A DNA stretch of 64,000 nt, taken from Psychrobacillus sp044762655. Lineage in GTDB: Bacteria; Bacillota; Bacilli; Bacillales_A; Planococcaceae. How positions within the stretch are numbered: position 1 is the first letter of the stretch; every line of letters starts with the position of its first letter. The stretch covers positions 186,001 to 250,000 of the forward strand of contig NZ_JBIWER010000005.1 of the NCBI RefSeq assembly GCF_044762655.1, read 5' to 3'. A program made the position numbers and the translations under genes. Below are positions 1 to 8,279 of this stretch, piece by piece. The notes beneath the pieces were generated by a model. The model did not search any database, was not told where the DNA came from, and saw nothing but the letters and a program-made list of their open reading frames with translations.

Positions 1-131
1 AGGACAGCTTCTCGATTATATTTCCCTGGAAATGTTTCGCCTAATACGTGTAAAAAAGTTTCGATAATTAGTTCGTTCGTATTTAACAATGTTCCATCTA
101 AATCAAAAAGTAGCGCTTTATAGTTTTTCAT
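1..131 (-). CDS. ppaX: Pyrophosphatase PpaX (HAD hydrolase), 5' part only
   Basis: This is the first 43 codons of a HAD-superfamily phosphatase; the rest runs off the left edge. The start gives MKNYKALLFDLDGTLLNT, with the DxDGT nucleophile motif at about residues 10-14. In B. subtilis PpaX hydrolyses the pyrophosphate released when HprK dephosphorylates P-Ser-HPr, and it sits downstream of hprK, lgt and yvoD, exactly as here. The start codon overlaps the yvoD stop as ATGA, so the two are translationally coupled. Other HAD phosphatases cannot be excluded from the fragment alone; the gene order decides the name. Confidence 0.85.
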   Translation of the reverse strand, partial: MKNYKALLFDLDGTLLNTNELIIETFLHVLGETFPGKYNREAV

Positions 132-1066
132 GAAACCACCACTTCCTTATGTTTACTTTGCCCAGCTTTCCTCCATACAAATGCAACTACAATTGTTAAT
201 ACGAAAGCAGTTATTAACCTTATTAATAATAATGGCCAGATTGGGATTCCTAATGGTATGAAGATTAAAGTATCCTCGACTACTGCGTGACATGCCACTA
301 AAAAAATAAAGACTAGTGTCGCATCCTTTTTACTTACCCCGTCCTCTTGTACTGCTTGAATCATTACACCCGCTCCATATGCAAGTCCAATGACAAGCCC
401 AGCCACCAGCGTTAAAGAAGCATTCGACTGAACTCCAATAACCTTTGTGAAGGGAGCAAGTTTCTCCGAGAATTTTTGTAAATAATTCCGATCCTTTAAA
501 AACTGGATAATAATCATCAACGGTATGACGATTAACGCCAATTGTACAACGCCAAACGTCGCCTTTTGAAGACCAAGCAAAACAATTTCTCCCCAGCCAT
601 CAGGAACTTTCTGACTTACTTGGAGGGCACCATATTTCGCTACCTCTCCGCCACCCTTCCATAGAAGGTTAATGATGATTGCTGACATAATAGCTAAACC
701 AAAGCGAACGACTAAGACAACCCATAACTTCACTCCAACTCGAAGGGCCACTCCCGTTTCAATGAAGATATTATGAGAAAAAGAAAGCATCGTCGCTAAT
801 ATAAATACTTCCTTCACAGTCAATTCCAAAGATAGGATTCCAGCTATACCTGCATATAAATTTAATGCATTCCCCAGCACTAATGGAATTGCTGCCTCTC
901 CCCGAAGTCCTAATAGCCCCATAAACGGTGTGATTATATCGATAATCCAAGGAAGAACAGGTGTGTACTGCAATATGACTACGATTAATGTTATTGGAAA
1001 TATAACTTTACTTAATGTCCAAGTCGTTTTAAGACCAGCGAACATCCCATTTTTCAACGTCCCCAT
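128..1066 (-). CDS. yvoD: YvoD-like nucleoside-recognition (Gate) domain membrane protein
   Basis: A 312-residue polytopic membrane protein with about eight hydrophobic segments, two of them bearing the GNALNLYAGIAG-type and GLAYGAGVMI-type glycine-rich stretches typical of the nucleoside-recognition (Gate) family, which includes SpoIIIJ-neighbour and SpmA/B-like proteins. It lies between lgt (15 bases upstream) and ppaX (4-base overlap), the same position as yvoD in the B. subtilis hprK operon. The transported or recognised substrate is unknown. The ribosome-binding site is weak (GGGAT), so expression probably depends on readthrough from lgt. Confidence 0.75.
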   Translation of the reverse strand: MGTLKNGMFAGLKTTWTLSKVIFPITLIVVILQYTPVLPWIIDIITPFMGLLGLRGEAAIPLVLGNALNLYAGIAGILSLELTVKEVFILATMLSFSHNIFIETGVALRVGVKLWVVLVVRFGLAIMSAIIINLLWKGGGEVAKYGALQVSQKVPDGWGEIVLLGLQKATFGVVQLALIVIPLMIIIQFLKDRNYLQKFSEKLAPFTKVIGVQSNASLTLVAGLVIGLAYGAGVMIQAVQEDGVSKKDATLVFIFLVACHAVVEDTLIFIPLGIPIWPLLLIRLITAFVLTIVVAFVWRKAGQSKHKEVVVS

Positions 1067-1081
1067 CTTATCCCAGCTTCC

Positions 1082-1891
1082 TTACTTATCTTGATAATGA
1101 ACAACAGGTTTAACTGTCATTCTTCTGTAAACAAACAAAATAATAGCAATTACAATGGTCACAATCGAAACAACCTGTGCTGTCCGCAATTCACCTATTA
1201 AGTAAAGGCTATCCGTGCGCATTCCCTCGATGAAAAACCGTCCAAATGAATACCATACTGCGTAAAATAGGACCATTTCTCCTCGACGTAAATTCACTTT
1301 TCGAAGTAATATCAAAATAATTACTCCCACAAAGTTCCAGACAGATTCATATAAAAACGTTGGGTGATAATACTTTCCGTCTATATACATTTGCTCGATC
1401 ATCCAGTTAGGTAGCATTAAATTTTCTAAAAAAGTTCTCGTTACTACGCCACCATGCGCTTCTTGGTTGATGAAATTTCCCCAACGACCAATAGCCTGTC
1501 CAATTAGAATACTCGGTGCTACAATATCTGCAACCTTCCAAAAAGAAGTGCCCCGTTTCTTCGTAAATATGTAAGCCGTTATAAACGATCCAATTAATGC
1601 TCCATGAATCGCAATTCCGCCATTCCAAATTTCAATAATCTTACCCGGATTTTGACTATAAAAATCCCATTTAAAAATAACGTAGTAAATACGAGCACTT
1701 ATTATGGCAATTGGAACTGCCCAAATAAGTAAATCCGTTAAATAATCCGGATGAAACCCTCGCTTTACCATTTCTTTTTGTGCAACGACAAATGCTAATA
1801 CTATACCGAGGGCAATAATTACTCCATACCAACGTACCGATATTGGGCCTAGAGAAAATGCAACCGGATCAATAATTTGTAATAAACTCAT
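1082..1891 (-). CDS. lgt: Prolipoprotein diacylglyceryl transferase Lgt
   Basis: A 269-residue integral membrane enzyme that transfers diacylglycerol from phosphatidylglycerol to the lipobox cysteine of prolipoproteins, the first step of lipoprotein maturation. The sequence shows the GGIAIHGALIG segment with the essential histidine and the family signature GRWGNFINQEAHGG (about residues 136-149), and about seven membrane segments. The length matches the family. The start has a good ribosome-binding site (GGGAG, 6 bases upstream). It is the second gene of the hprK-lgt-yvoD-ppaX operon; predicted clients in this window include PrsA and the YtkA-like lipoprotein. Confidence 0.95.
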   Translation of the reverse strand: MSLLQIIDPVAFSLGPISVRWYGVIIALGIVLAFVVAQKEMVKRGFHPDYLTDLLIWAVPIAIISARIYYVIFKWDFYSQNPGKIIEIWNGGIAIHGALIGSFITAYIFTKKRGTSFWKVADIVAPSILIGQAIGRWGNFINQEAHGGVVTRTFLENLMLPNWMIEQMYIDGKYYHPTFLYESVWNFVGVIILILLRKVNLRRGEMVLFYAVWYSFGRFFIEGMRTDSLYLIGELRTAQVVSIVTIVIAIILFVYRRMTVKPVVHYQDK

Positions 1892-1914
1892 ATGTAACTC
1901 CCTTCAAATATCTA

Positions 1915-2850
1915 TTAATAATCTACTTCTGCATTTTGTTCTATTACATCATTTAAACGCTTGGCGAAATCTTCCGCTGCATTTACACCCATTTTTTTTA
2001 ATCGATGATTCATTGCAGCCACTTCTATTATTACTGCTATGTTTCGACCTGGTCGTACGGGAACTGTAAGCTTCGTAATTGCCGTATTGATGATTTCCAT
2101 TTTCTCTTCTTCAAGACCTAAACGATCATAAGTCTTTTTCTCATCCCAAATCTCTAATTCGATGACAAGCGTAATACGTTTATAGCTTCGAATAGCACTT
2201 GCTCCGAATAATGTCATTATGTCGATTATACCAAGTCCGCGAATTTCTAAAAGATGCTCTATCAGCTTTGGTGCACTACCGACCAACGTTTCCTCACCCT
2301 CTTGCCTAATTTCCACACAATCATCGGCTACTAAACGATGACCTCTTTTCACTAGCTCCAAGGCCGTCTCACTTTTTCCGACTCCACTTTTCCCAGTGAT
2401 TAGCACACCAACCCCATAAATATCTACTAATACGCCATGTACGGCAGTAGAGGGTGCTAACCTACTTTCTAAAAAGTTCGTAAGCATACTTGAAAATCTG
2501 GTCGTAGGCAAGCTCGTCGTCAATACAGGAACAGAACTTTCATTAGAAGCCGTAATTAACTCCTCCGGTACTTCCATTCCGTGGGAAACAATAATTACTG
2601 GAGTATCTTGTGCACAAAGCTTTCTCATACGTTCACTTTTTTCTCTAGGTTGTAATAATTCAAAAAAAGAAATCTCTGTCTTTCCTAAAAGCTGTATTCG
2701 ATTAGAAGGGTAATGTGTGAAATATCCTGCAATTTCAATTCCCGGTCGAGAAATATCACTCACGGAAATATGACGTCCTATGCCTTCTTCCCCACTTACT
2801 AATATGAGATTCATATGTTCTTTTATGTCCTTCGTCGTCACATGTGACAT
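1915..2850 (-). CDS. hprK: HPr kinase/phosphorylase HprK
   Basis: A 311-residue bifunctional enzyme that phosphorylates or dephosphorylates Ser46 of HPr and so controls carbon catabolite repression. Walker A GKSGVGKS lies at residues 153-160, the H138/G139 active-site region precedes it, and the HPrK signature EIRGLGIIDI is at about 203-212. An in-frame start 21 codons upstream exists, but the start used here has the ribosome-binding site AAGGGAG 9 bases away, and the N-terminus then aligns with B. subtilis HprK. First gene of the operon with lgt (23-base gap), yvoD and ppaX. Confidence 0.95.
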   Translation of the reverse strand: MSHVTTKDIKEHMNLILVSGEEGIGRHISVSDISRPGIEIAGYFTHYPSNRIQLLGKTEISFFELLQPREKSERMRKLCAQDTPVIIVSHGMEVPEELITASNESSVPVLTTSLPTTRFSSMLTNFLESRLAPSTAVHGVLVDIYGVGVLITGKSGVGKSETALELVKRGHRLVADDCVEIRQEGEETLVGSAPKLIEHLLEIRGLGIIDIMTLFGASAIRSYKRITLVIELEIWDEKKTYDRLGLEEEKMEIINTAITKLTVPVRPGRNIAVIIEVAAMNHRLKKMGVNAAEDFAKRLNDVIEQNAEVDY

Positions 2851-2972
2851 ACCCCTAAACTCCCTTCGTACTGCAATTGTAAACCTATTATTTATTTTAT
2901 CATGATTGTCCACTTAAATTGTATCCATTTACCTTTTCTTCTTCTATTTAAGAAAAGAAAGGAGGTTTTCCG

Positions 2973-3524
2973 ATGAAAATTATGTTGGATGCAGGTCACG
3001 GTACTAACACTATTGGAAAAAGAACACCAGATGGAAAAATGAAGGAGTTTGAATTTAATGAGGCGGTAGCTCAACTTGTCACAAATGAACTTTCTACTTT
3101 TGGCATAACCGTTATGCATAGTCATGACAAAAAGAGAGATGTTCCTCTTAACGAGAGAACTACAACGGCTAATAATGTGAAAGTAGATGCATTTATCTCC
3201 ATCCATGCCAATGCATTTGGCACAACATGGAATAATGCAAGGGGAATCGAAACCTTTACTTATACGAAGCCTTCCGAGCAATCAATTATTCTCGCATCAC
3301 TCATCCAAAACGCACTCTGCTCTATTACAGGAAGAACAAACCGAGGAGTAAAGAAGGCAGATTTTGCAGTTGTTCGGGACACCAAAATGCCAGCAGTATT
3401 AGTGGAGTGTGGATTCATGACAAATAAACAGGAAGCCATTTTACTTCAGTCTAAAGATTACCGAATGCGCTGTGCGAAAGCCATTAGCTTTGCTATACTT
3501 TGTTGGCTAAACCAGAAGCGTTAA
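2973..3524 (+). CDS. N-acetylmuramoyl-L-alanine amidase (Amidase_3), catalytic domain only
   Basis: A 183-residue protein consisting only of an Amidase_3 zinc hydrolase domain. Predicted metal and catalytic residues are H9 (DAGHG), E25, H78 (SIHAN) and E145 (LVECGF). The family cleaves the amide bond between muramic acid and the stem peptide. No signal peptide or wall-binding domain is visible, unlike most autolysins, so export would need mother-cell lysis, a holin or another route. This shape is common for phage lysins and mother-cell enzymes. The ribosome-binding site AAAGGAGG is strong. It is divergent from hprK across about 120 bases and monocistronic. Confidence 0.8.
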   Translation: MKIMLDAGHGTNTIGKRTPDGKMKEFEFNEAVAQLVTNELSTFGITVMHSHDKKRDVPLNERTTTANNVKVDAFISIHANAFGTTWNNARGIETFTYTKPSEQSIILASLIQNALCSITGRTNRGVKKADFAVVRDTKMPAVLVECGFMTNKQEAILLQSKDYRMRCAKAISFAILCWLNQKR

Positions 3525-3561
3525 ACTGAAAAAAATCATAAAGCATAATACAAGATTAAAA

Positions 3562-3830
3562 CCTGTTCCAATCATTTTCAAAGTGCTTTGGATAGAGGTT
3601 TTACTATATGATTTCCGGGTGAATATTTTGGGGATGTTGGTTGTTATGACGAACGTCATAACAACCAACATCCTTTTTTTCGGTAATCTTATGTCTTTAT
3701 ATATCCTTCACCCTCCTACAACTCTTAGAAACAGGTAAGTGCGTTTTTGGATAAATAGAAGATGAGATATTTTCTTATTGATAGAGTAGGCTCACGAAGA
3801 TGCAATTTCGTTCGCTTTTTCGCTTCTTTA
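3562..3830. repeat. Dispersed hairpin repeat, copy 1
   Basis: Intergenic element sharing its left flank (CTTTGGATAGA...CTATATGATT) and right flank (CGAAGATGCAATTTCGTTCG) with copies near 12.0 and 58.6 kb. The core at 3632-3673 is a near-perfect 19-20 bp inverted repeat with a GAAC-type loop, followed by seven T residues, so it can also end transcription from the amidase gene. The stem sequence differs from the other copies but stays self-complementary. Confidence 0.7.
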
Positions 3831-4012
3831 TTTAGAAACTACCTACTATTTTTCTTTATTTCCACTAGATAAATGAAAAACTACTATCCTTAACATTTAC
3901 AGAATAGTTTCCCTAACTCAACAGACCGTTTTATAACTATATTAACTTTAGCTACTCTTATCATCAAAGCGATATGCTATGCTCGATCTACTTAGGGAGT
4001 ACTACACAGTAA

Positions 4013-4132
4013 TTGATTGAAGTGGAAGGCGGCGACTCCAGCGGGAACAGCGTTAGGCGAAGACCCCGCAGCGAAGCGAGGAGGCTGAGGCAACGTCCGC
4101 GGAAAGCGTCCGCCTGAAACGGAAATCAGCAG
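4013..4132. repeat. GC-rich intergenic repeat, full-length copy
   Basis: About 120 bases at roughly 60% GC in an AT-rich spacer, with nested inverted repeats (GGCGGCGACTCC ... GCGTCCGCC outer arms, CCCCGCAGCGAAGCG inner part). Elements of this look recur between genes in many Bacillales, as I recall them. Internally deleted relatives lie at 45395-45437 and 55433-55473. The rest of the 670-base spacer 3525-4195 shows only the hairpin repeat and the terminator. Confidence 0.7.
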
Positions 4133-4157
4133 TATTATTTTATGGATTATGCAAAAT

Positions 4158-4192
4158 AAAAAGTGAAGGGGAATAATATCCCGCTCCACTTT
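4158..4192 (-). terminator. Hairpin downstream of yvlB
   Basis: AAAAGTG ... CACTTTT arms with an inner GGGA/TCCC pair form an imperfect hairpin just past the yvlB stop codon. Confidence 0.5.
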
Positions 4193-4195
4193 TAC

Positions 4196-5299
4196 TTATT
4201 CGCCTTCTACTGTATAACGGACAACAACCGATCCTGTTTTTGCATCGCCGTATACTCGCAATGGTACAGCTTCTGAATCTACTATTTTCGTGAATCCTAC
4301 TTTTTTGTTTAACAGCTGCTCCGATTGGTTTAGGTGCGTAACATCAGCCAATTGGACATCTATCCTACCAATTTGTGAAGTAGCTTCTCCTTTTATCGAA
4401 ACGTCTTTTGGAATGTAAAGTTCGACTGTTCCAGCTACTGCTGTTCCTTCTATTTTACGTGCATCTTTATCCTTAGTCGTCAAAATAACATGTCCGCTTA
4501 CCGAAGAACCTTCTATTTCCTTGAGCTTACCATCTACGTAAATACGACCATTCATCGTTTCTACTTCAATCGTTTCTCCTTCAACGCGCTGGACTTGAAC
4601 CGTTCCATTAACCGTTTCAATATCAGCTCTTTCAAATTTCAATTCATCCAATTCTACTTTTCCATTTGTTGTTTTCACTTTAAAAGAGTTTGCTTCTAAA
4701 TTCTTTGCGGAGAATTCCCCATTGAATAATCGAGCAGAAATATAATTATATGCTTTGTTAGGTACAAATAACGTTACTTGCACAGAAGTTGTTTTCAGCT
4801 CACTGTACACGCGTAATTTGTTTCCTTCTGTAGTGAATATAAACTCCTCATGGAAACGCGCCTTCGCTTCTTCCTCTGTAGAATTTTTAAAGGATTTCAC
4901 TTTAACAGCAGCACGTACATGCTGTTCATCTGTAGGCTGGATTTCAACTTTCCCATTCGCAATATTAATCGAGATATCTGTGAAGTTTGCATCCTCTTTA
5001 ACGAATTGCTCTTCAAAGATAATTGGATCTCCAAATGGCATTTCAAAATCTTTCATCTTGTCGACTGTGCCTTGCATAAACTGCATGAAGCGTTCACCCA
5101 TAACAGTAAAATCGCGCTTCAAATCTTCCACAAAATCGGTATTATTGTTTGATGACTTTTTATATTCTTTCTCTTCAGGGACAAACGGTGTCGCAGGTGT
5201 TGTTTGTTTTCCAAGCTCTTCAAGTAATGCCAATGCTTCTTGTGCAGTAATCGTGCCATTTTCAACCATATCTAAAATACGCTTACGTTCCTCTTGCAT
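4196..5299 (-). CDS. yvlB: YvlB-like DUF4097 protein
   Basis: A 367-residue protein. Residues 1-35 form a helical SHOCT-like segment (EERKRILDMVENGTITAQEA), followed by a charged linker and, from about residue 105, a repetitive beta-rich DUF4097 region (motifs such as TTNGKVEL, TVNGTVQV, TMNGRIYV). B. subtilis YvlB belongs to the yvlABCD group linked to cell-envelope stress. No membrane segment is visible, and the partners yvlA, yvlC and yvlD are absent next to it. The start six codons downstream of the first possible ATG is preferred because AGGAGG lies 9 bases upstream; the upstream ATG overlaps that site. Confidence 0.75.
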   Translation of the reverse strand: MQEERKRILDMVENGTITAQEALALLEELGKQTTPATPFVPEEKEYKKSSNNNTDFVEDLKRDFTVMGERFMQFMQGTVDKMKDFEMPFGDPIIFEEQFVKEDANFTDISINIANGKVEIQPTDEQHVRAAVKVKSFKNSTEEEAKARFHEEFIFTTEGNKLRVYSELKTTSVQVTLFVPNKAYNYISARLFNGEFSAKNLEANSFKVKTTNGKVELDELKFERADIETVNGTVQVQRVEGETIEVETMNGRIYVDGKLKEIEGSSVSGHVILTTKDKDARKIEGTAVAGTVELYIPKDVSIKGEATSQIGRIDVQLADVTHLNQSEQLLNKKVGFTKIVDSEAVPLRVYGDAKTGSVVVRYTVEGE

Positions 5300-5384
5300 A
5301 GTGAAAGGCCTCCTCATGAATTTATACTATAAATCATTTTACTTACACTACTTTATACGAATGAAAAAACAAAAAGTTTCATTA

Positions 5385-8273
5385 CTAAGTTGTTACAGGA
5401 CTTTTTTTCTTTTTAGATGCTTTCGTTATAACTTCATCCATCCGTTGACGATCTCTTTCTAAAATCGTTTTCAAGTATTTCCCTGTATACGAATCTTTCG
5501 ATGCAACAATTTTCTCTGGAGTACCAACTGCAACAATTGTTCCACCTTTATCTCCACCTTCAGGTCCCAAATCAATCATATAATCTGCTGTTTTAATGAC
5601 ATCTAAATTATGCTCAATTACTAATACACTATCTCCGTTTTCAACTAAACGTTGAAGTACAATTAACAATCTTGCGATATCATCTACGTGCAAACCTGTA
5701 GTTGGTTCATCCAAAATGTAGAAAGACTTGCCGTTAGAACGCTTGTGTAATTCAGAAGCCAGTTTTACTCGTTGTGCTTCACCACCAGACAGAGTAGTGG
5801 CTGGTTGTCCTAGTTCCATATACCCTAACCCGACATCTACAATCGTTTTTATTTTCCGACTGATTTTCGGATGGTTTTCGAAAAAGGCAAAGCCGTCCTC
5901 TGCTGTCATTTTTAGCACGTCCGCAATATTCTTTCCTTTGTATTGTACTTCCAATGTTTCACGATTATATCTTTTCCCATGACAAACTTCACATGGAACA
6001 TATACATCAGGTAAGAAATGCATTTCTATTTTAAGGATTCCGTCTCCGCGACATGCCTCGCAACGACCTCCTTTTACATTGAAACTAAATCTTCCTTTTT
6101 TATATCCTCTTACTTTTGCTTCATTTGTCGTTGCAAAAAGGTCTCGAATATCGTCAAACACACCAGTATAGGTTGCAGGGTTAGATCTTGGGGTACGACC
6201 GATTGGCGATTGGTCAATCTCAATTACTTTTTCCAACATTTCTATCCCTTCGACACTCTTATTGCTTCCCGGTTTTACTCTCGAGCGATTTAGTTTCTGT
6301 GCTAATGATTTATATAATATTTCATTTACTAATGTACTTTTACCAGAACCTGAAACTCCTGTAACAGCGGTAAAAACTCCTAAAGGAATATCTACACTTA
6401 CATTTTTCAAGTTATTTTCTGAAGCGCCTTTTATCTTGATAAAGCGTCCATCTGGCTTTCTTCTTTCTGCTGGAAGTGGAATAAACTTTTGTCCACTTAA
6501 ATATTGTCCTGTTAAAGACTTTTTATTTTTCATCACTTGTTCAGGTGTACCAGCAGCGATTATCTCACCACCATGCACTCCCGCACCAGGGCCGACATCT
6601 ATCAAATAGTCTGCTGCCATCATTGTGTCTTCATCATGCTCTACAACTATTAATGTATTCCCTATATCTCTCATATTTTTTAACGTATCAATCAATCGAT
6701 CATTATCCCGCTGATGTAGACCGATTGATGGTTCATCCAAAATGTATAATACACCAGTTAATCTTGATCCGATTTGAGTAGCTAAACGAATACGTTGCGC
6801 TTCCCCACCAGATAGTGTTCCTGATGCACGGTTTAATGTTAAATAATCAAGTCCTACATTTTCTAAAAAACCTAATCGTTCATGTATTTCTCTTAACACG
6901 AGACGAGCGATTTGCATATCTTTTTCTGATAATGTCAACTCATTAAAAAACTTATTTGCTTCCTCAATGGAATACTTTGTGATTTCCCCAATATGGAGCG
7001 AATTTATCTTCACTGCAAGTGTTTCTTCTTTTAGACGATAGCCCTTACAAGTTGGGCAATCATGTTGCTCCATATATTTTTCCATTTGCTCGCGAATATA
7101 ATCAGATGACGTATCTTTAAATCTTCGCTCAATATTCGCAAGTACACCTTCAAATGAAATGACACTATCGCGAACCTGACCAAATTCATTTTCATATCGG
7201 AAGCGAATTTTATCATTTCCTGATCCATACATAATTTTATTCCATTGATCTATCGGTAATTTTTCAACGGGAACATTCATTTTTATTTTGTAATGCTTAC
7301 AAACAGCTTCAAGAAGCTTCGGATAATACTGAGAGCTTGTTGGCTGCCATGCGACAATAGCTCCCTCTGATAGCGTGAGACTCTTATCAGGAACAACTAA
7401 TTCTTCATCTACTTCTAGCTTTGTGCCAAGTCCATCACAATCCCCACATGCTCCAAATGGACTGTTGAATGAAAACATTCGTGGCTCTAATTCTCCGATA
7501 GAAAATCCACATATTGGACAGGCATGATGCTCACTAAATAGAATTTCTTCATGCTCCATCACATCTATTAAAACTTTACCATCTGCAATTCTCAGAGCTG
7601 ACTCCAGAGAATCACTAAGCCTTGCAGCAACTCCTTCTTTCATTATTATTCGGTCGATAACAACTTCTATATTATGTTTTTTATTTTTATCTAAATTGAT
7701 ATCATCATCTAAATCGATTAACTCTCCATCGATACGTACACGAACGAAGCCTTCTTTTTTCATTTCTTCCAGAAGCTTTACATGCGTTCCTTTACGACCT
7801 GAAACAACAGGCGCGAGCACTTGCATCTTTGTTCTTTCTGGATATTCGCTTAAACGATCGACCATTTGTTCAATCGTTTGCGAAGAAATTTCAATACCAT
7901 GATTTGGGCATATCGGCTTTCCAACTCGCGCATACAATAAACGCATATAGTCGTAGATTTCCGTCACAGTTGCTACGGTAGAACGTGGGTTTTTACTCGT
8001 CGTTTTTTGATCAATGGAAATAGCTGGTGATAGGCCTTCAATAACATCGACATCAGGCTTCTCCATTTGACCTAAAAATTGTCGTGCATATGCTGATAGT
8101 GACTCAACATATCGGCGTTGTCCTTCCGCATAAATCGTATCAAAAGCTAATGAAGACTTTCCTGAGCCAGAAAGTCCTGTCATTACAACTAGCTTATCTC
8201 TTGGAATTTTCAAACTTACATTTTTTAAATTATTTGCACGTGCTCCTTGAACTACAATTTCTTTATTTTTCAA
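5385..8273 (-). CDS. uvrA: Excinuclease ABC subunit UvrA
   Basis: A 962-residue DNA-damage sensor ATPase of nucleotide excision repair that loads UvrB. It has duplicated ABC modules: Walker A GLSGSGKSS at 33-41 and GVSGSGKST at about 645, each with an LSGGEAQR signature, plus zinc-binding CxxC pairs (CPICGFSIGE ... CGDCDG and CEACRGDG ... CEVC). The start codon is TTG, only 6 bases after the uvrB stop, and its ribosome-binding site (GGAAGGGTGA) lies inside the end of uvrB, which implies coupling. Length matches B. subtilis UvrA. A lysine-rich tail (KKKK) ends the protein. Confidence 0.97.
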   Translation of the reverse strand: MKNKEIVVQGARANNLKNVSLKIPRDKLVVMTGLSGSGKSSLAFDTIYAEGQRRYVESLSAYARQFLGQMEKPDVDVIEGLSPAISIDQKTTSKNPRSTVATVTEIYDYMRLLYARVGKPICPNHGIEISSQTIEQMVDRLSEYPERTKMQVLAPVVSGRKGTHVKLLEEMKKEGFVRVRIDGELIDLDDDINLDKNKKHNIEVVIDRIIMKEGVAARLSDSLESALRIADGKVLIDVMEHEEILFSEHHACPICGFSIGELEPRMFSFNSPFGACGDCDGLGTKLEVDEELVVPDKSLTLSEGAIVAWQPTSSQYYPKLLEAVCKHYKIKMNVPVEKLPIDQWNKIMYGSGNDKIRFRYENEFGQVRDSVISFEGVLANIERRFKDTSSDYIREQMEKYMEQHDCPTCKGYRLKEETLAVKINSLHIGEITKYSIEEANKFFNELTLSEKDMQIARLVLREIHERLGFLENVGLDYLTLNRASGTLSGGEAQRIRLATQIGSRLTGVLYILDEPSIGLHQRDNDRLIDTLKNMRDIGNTLIVVEHDEDTMMAADYLIDVGPGAGVHGGEIIAAGTPEQVMKNKKSLTGQYLSGQKFIPLPAERRKPDGRFIKIKGASENNLKNVSVDIPLGVFTAVTGVSGSGKSTLVNEILYKSLAQKLNRSRVKPGSNKSVEGIEMLEKVIEIDQSPIGRTPRSNPATYTGVFDDIRDLFATTNEAKVRGYKKGRFSFNVKGGRCEACRGDGILKIEMHFLPDVYVPCEVCHGKRYNRETLEVQYKGKNIADVLKMTAEDGFAFFENHPKISRKIKTIVDVGLGYMELGQPATTLSGGEAQRVKLASELHKRSNGKSFYILDEPTTGLHVDDIARLLIVLQRLVENGDSVLVIEHNLDVIKTADYMIDLGPEGGDKGGTIVAVGTPEKIVASKDSYTGKYLKTILERDRQRMDEVITKASKKKKSPVTT

Positions 8274-8279
8274 CAGATA

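Noticed and set aside
2892..3281. 129-codon minus-strand frame
   Set aside because: Antisense to the amidase gene, whose catalytic motifs are all intact on the plus strand.
3992..4189. 65-codon minus-strand frame
   Set aside because: It lies across the GC-rich repeat; Pro/Arg-rich composition comes from the repeat and there is no ribosome-binding site.
4755..5462. 235-codon plus-strand frame
   Set aside because: Antisense to yvlB and the uvrA end, Ser/Cys/Phe-rich, with no start context; yvlB codon structure explains it.
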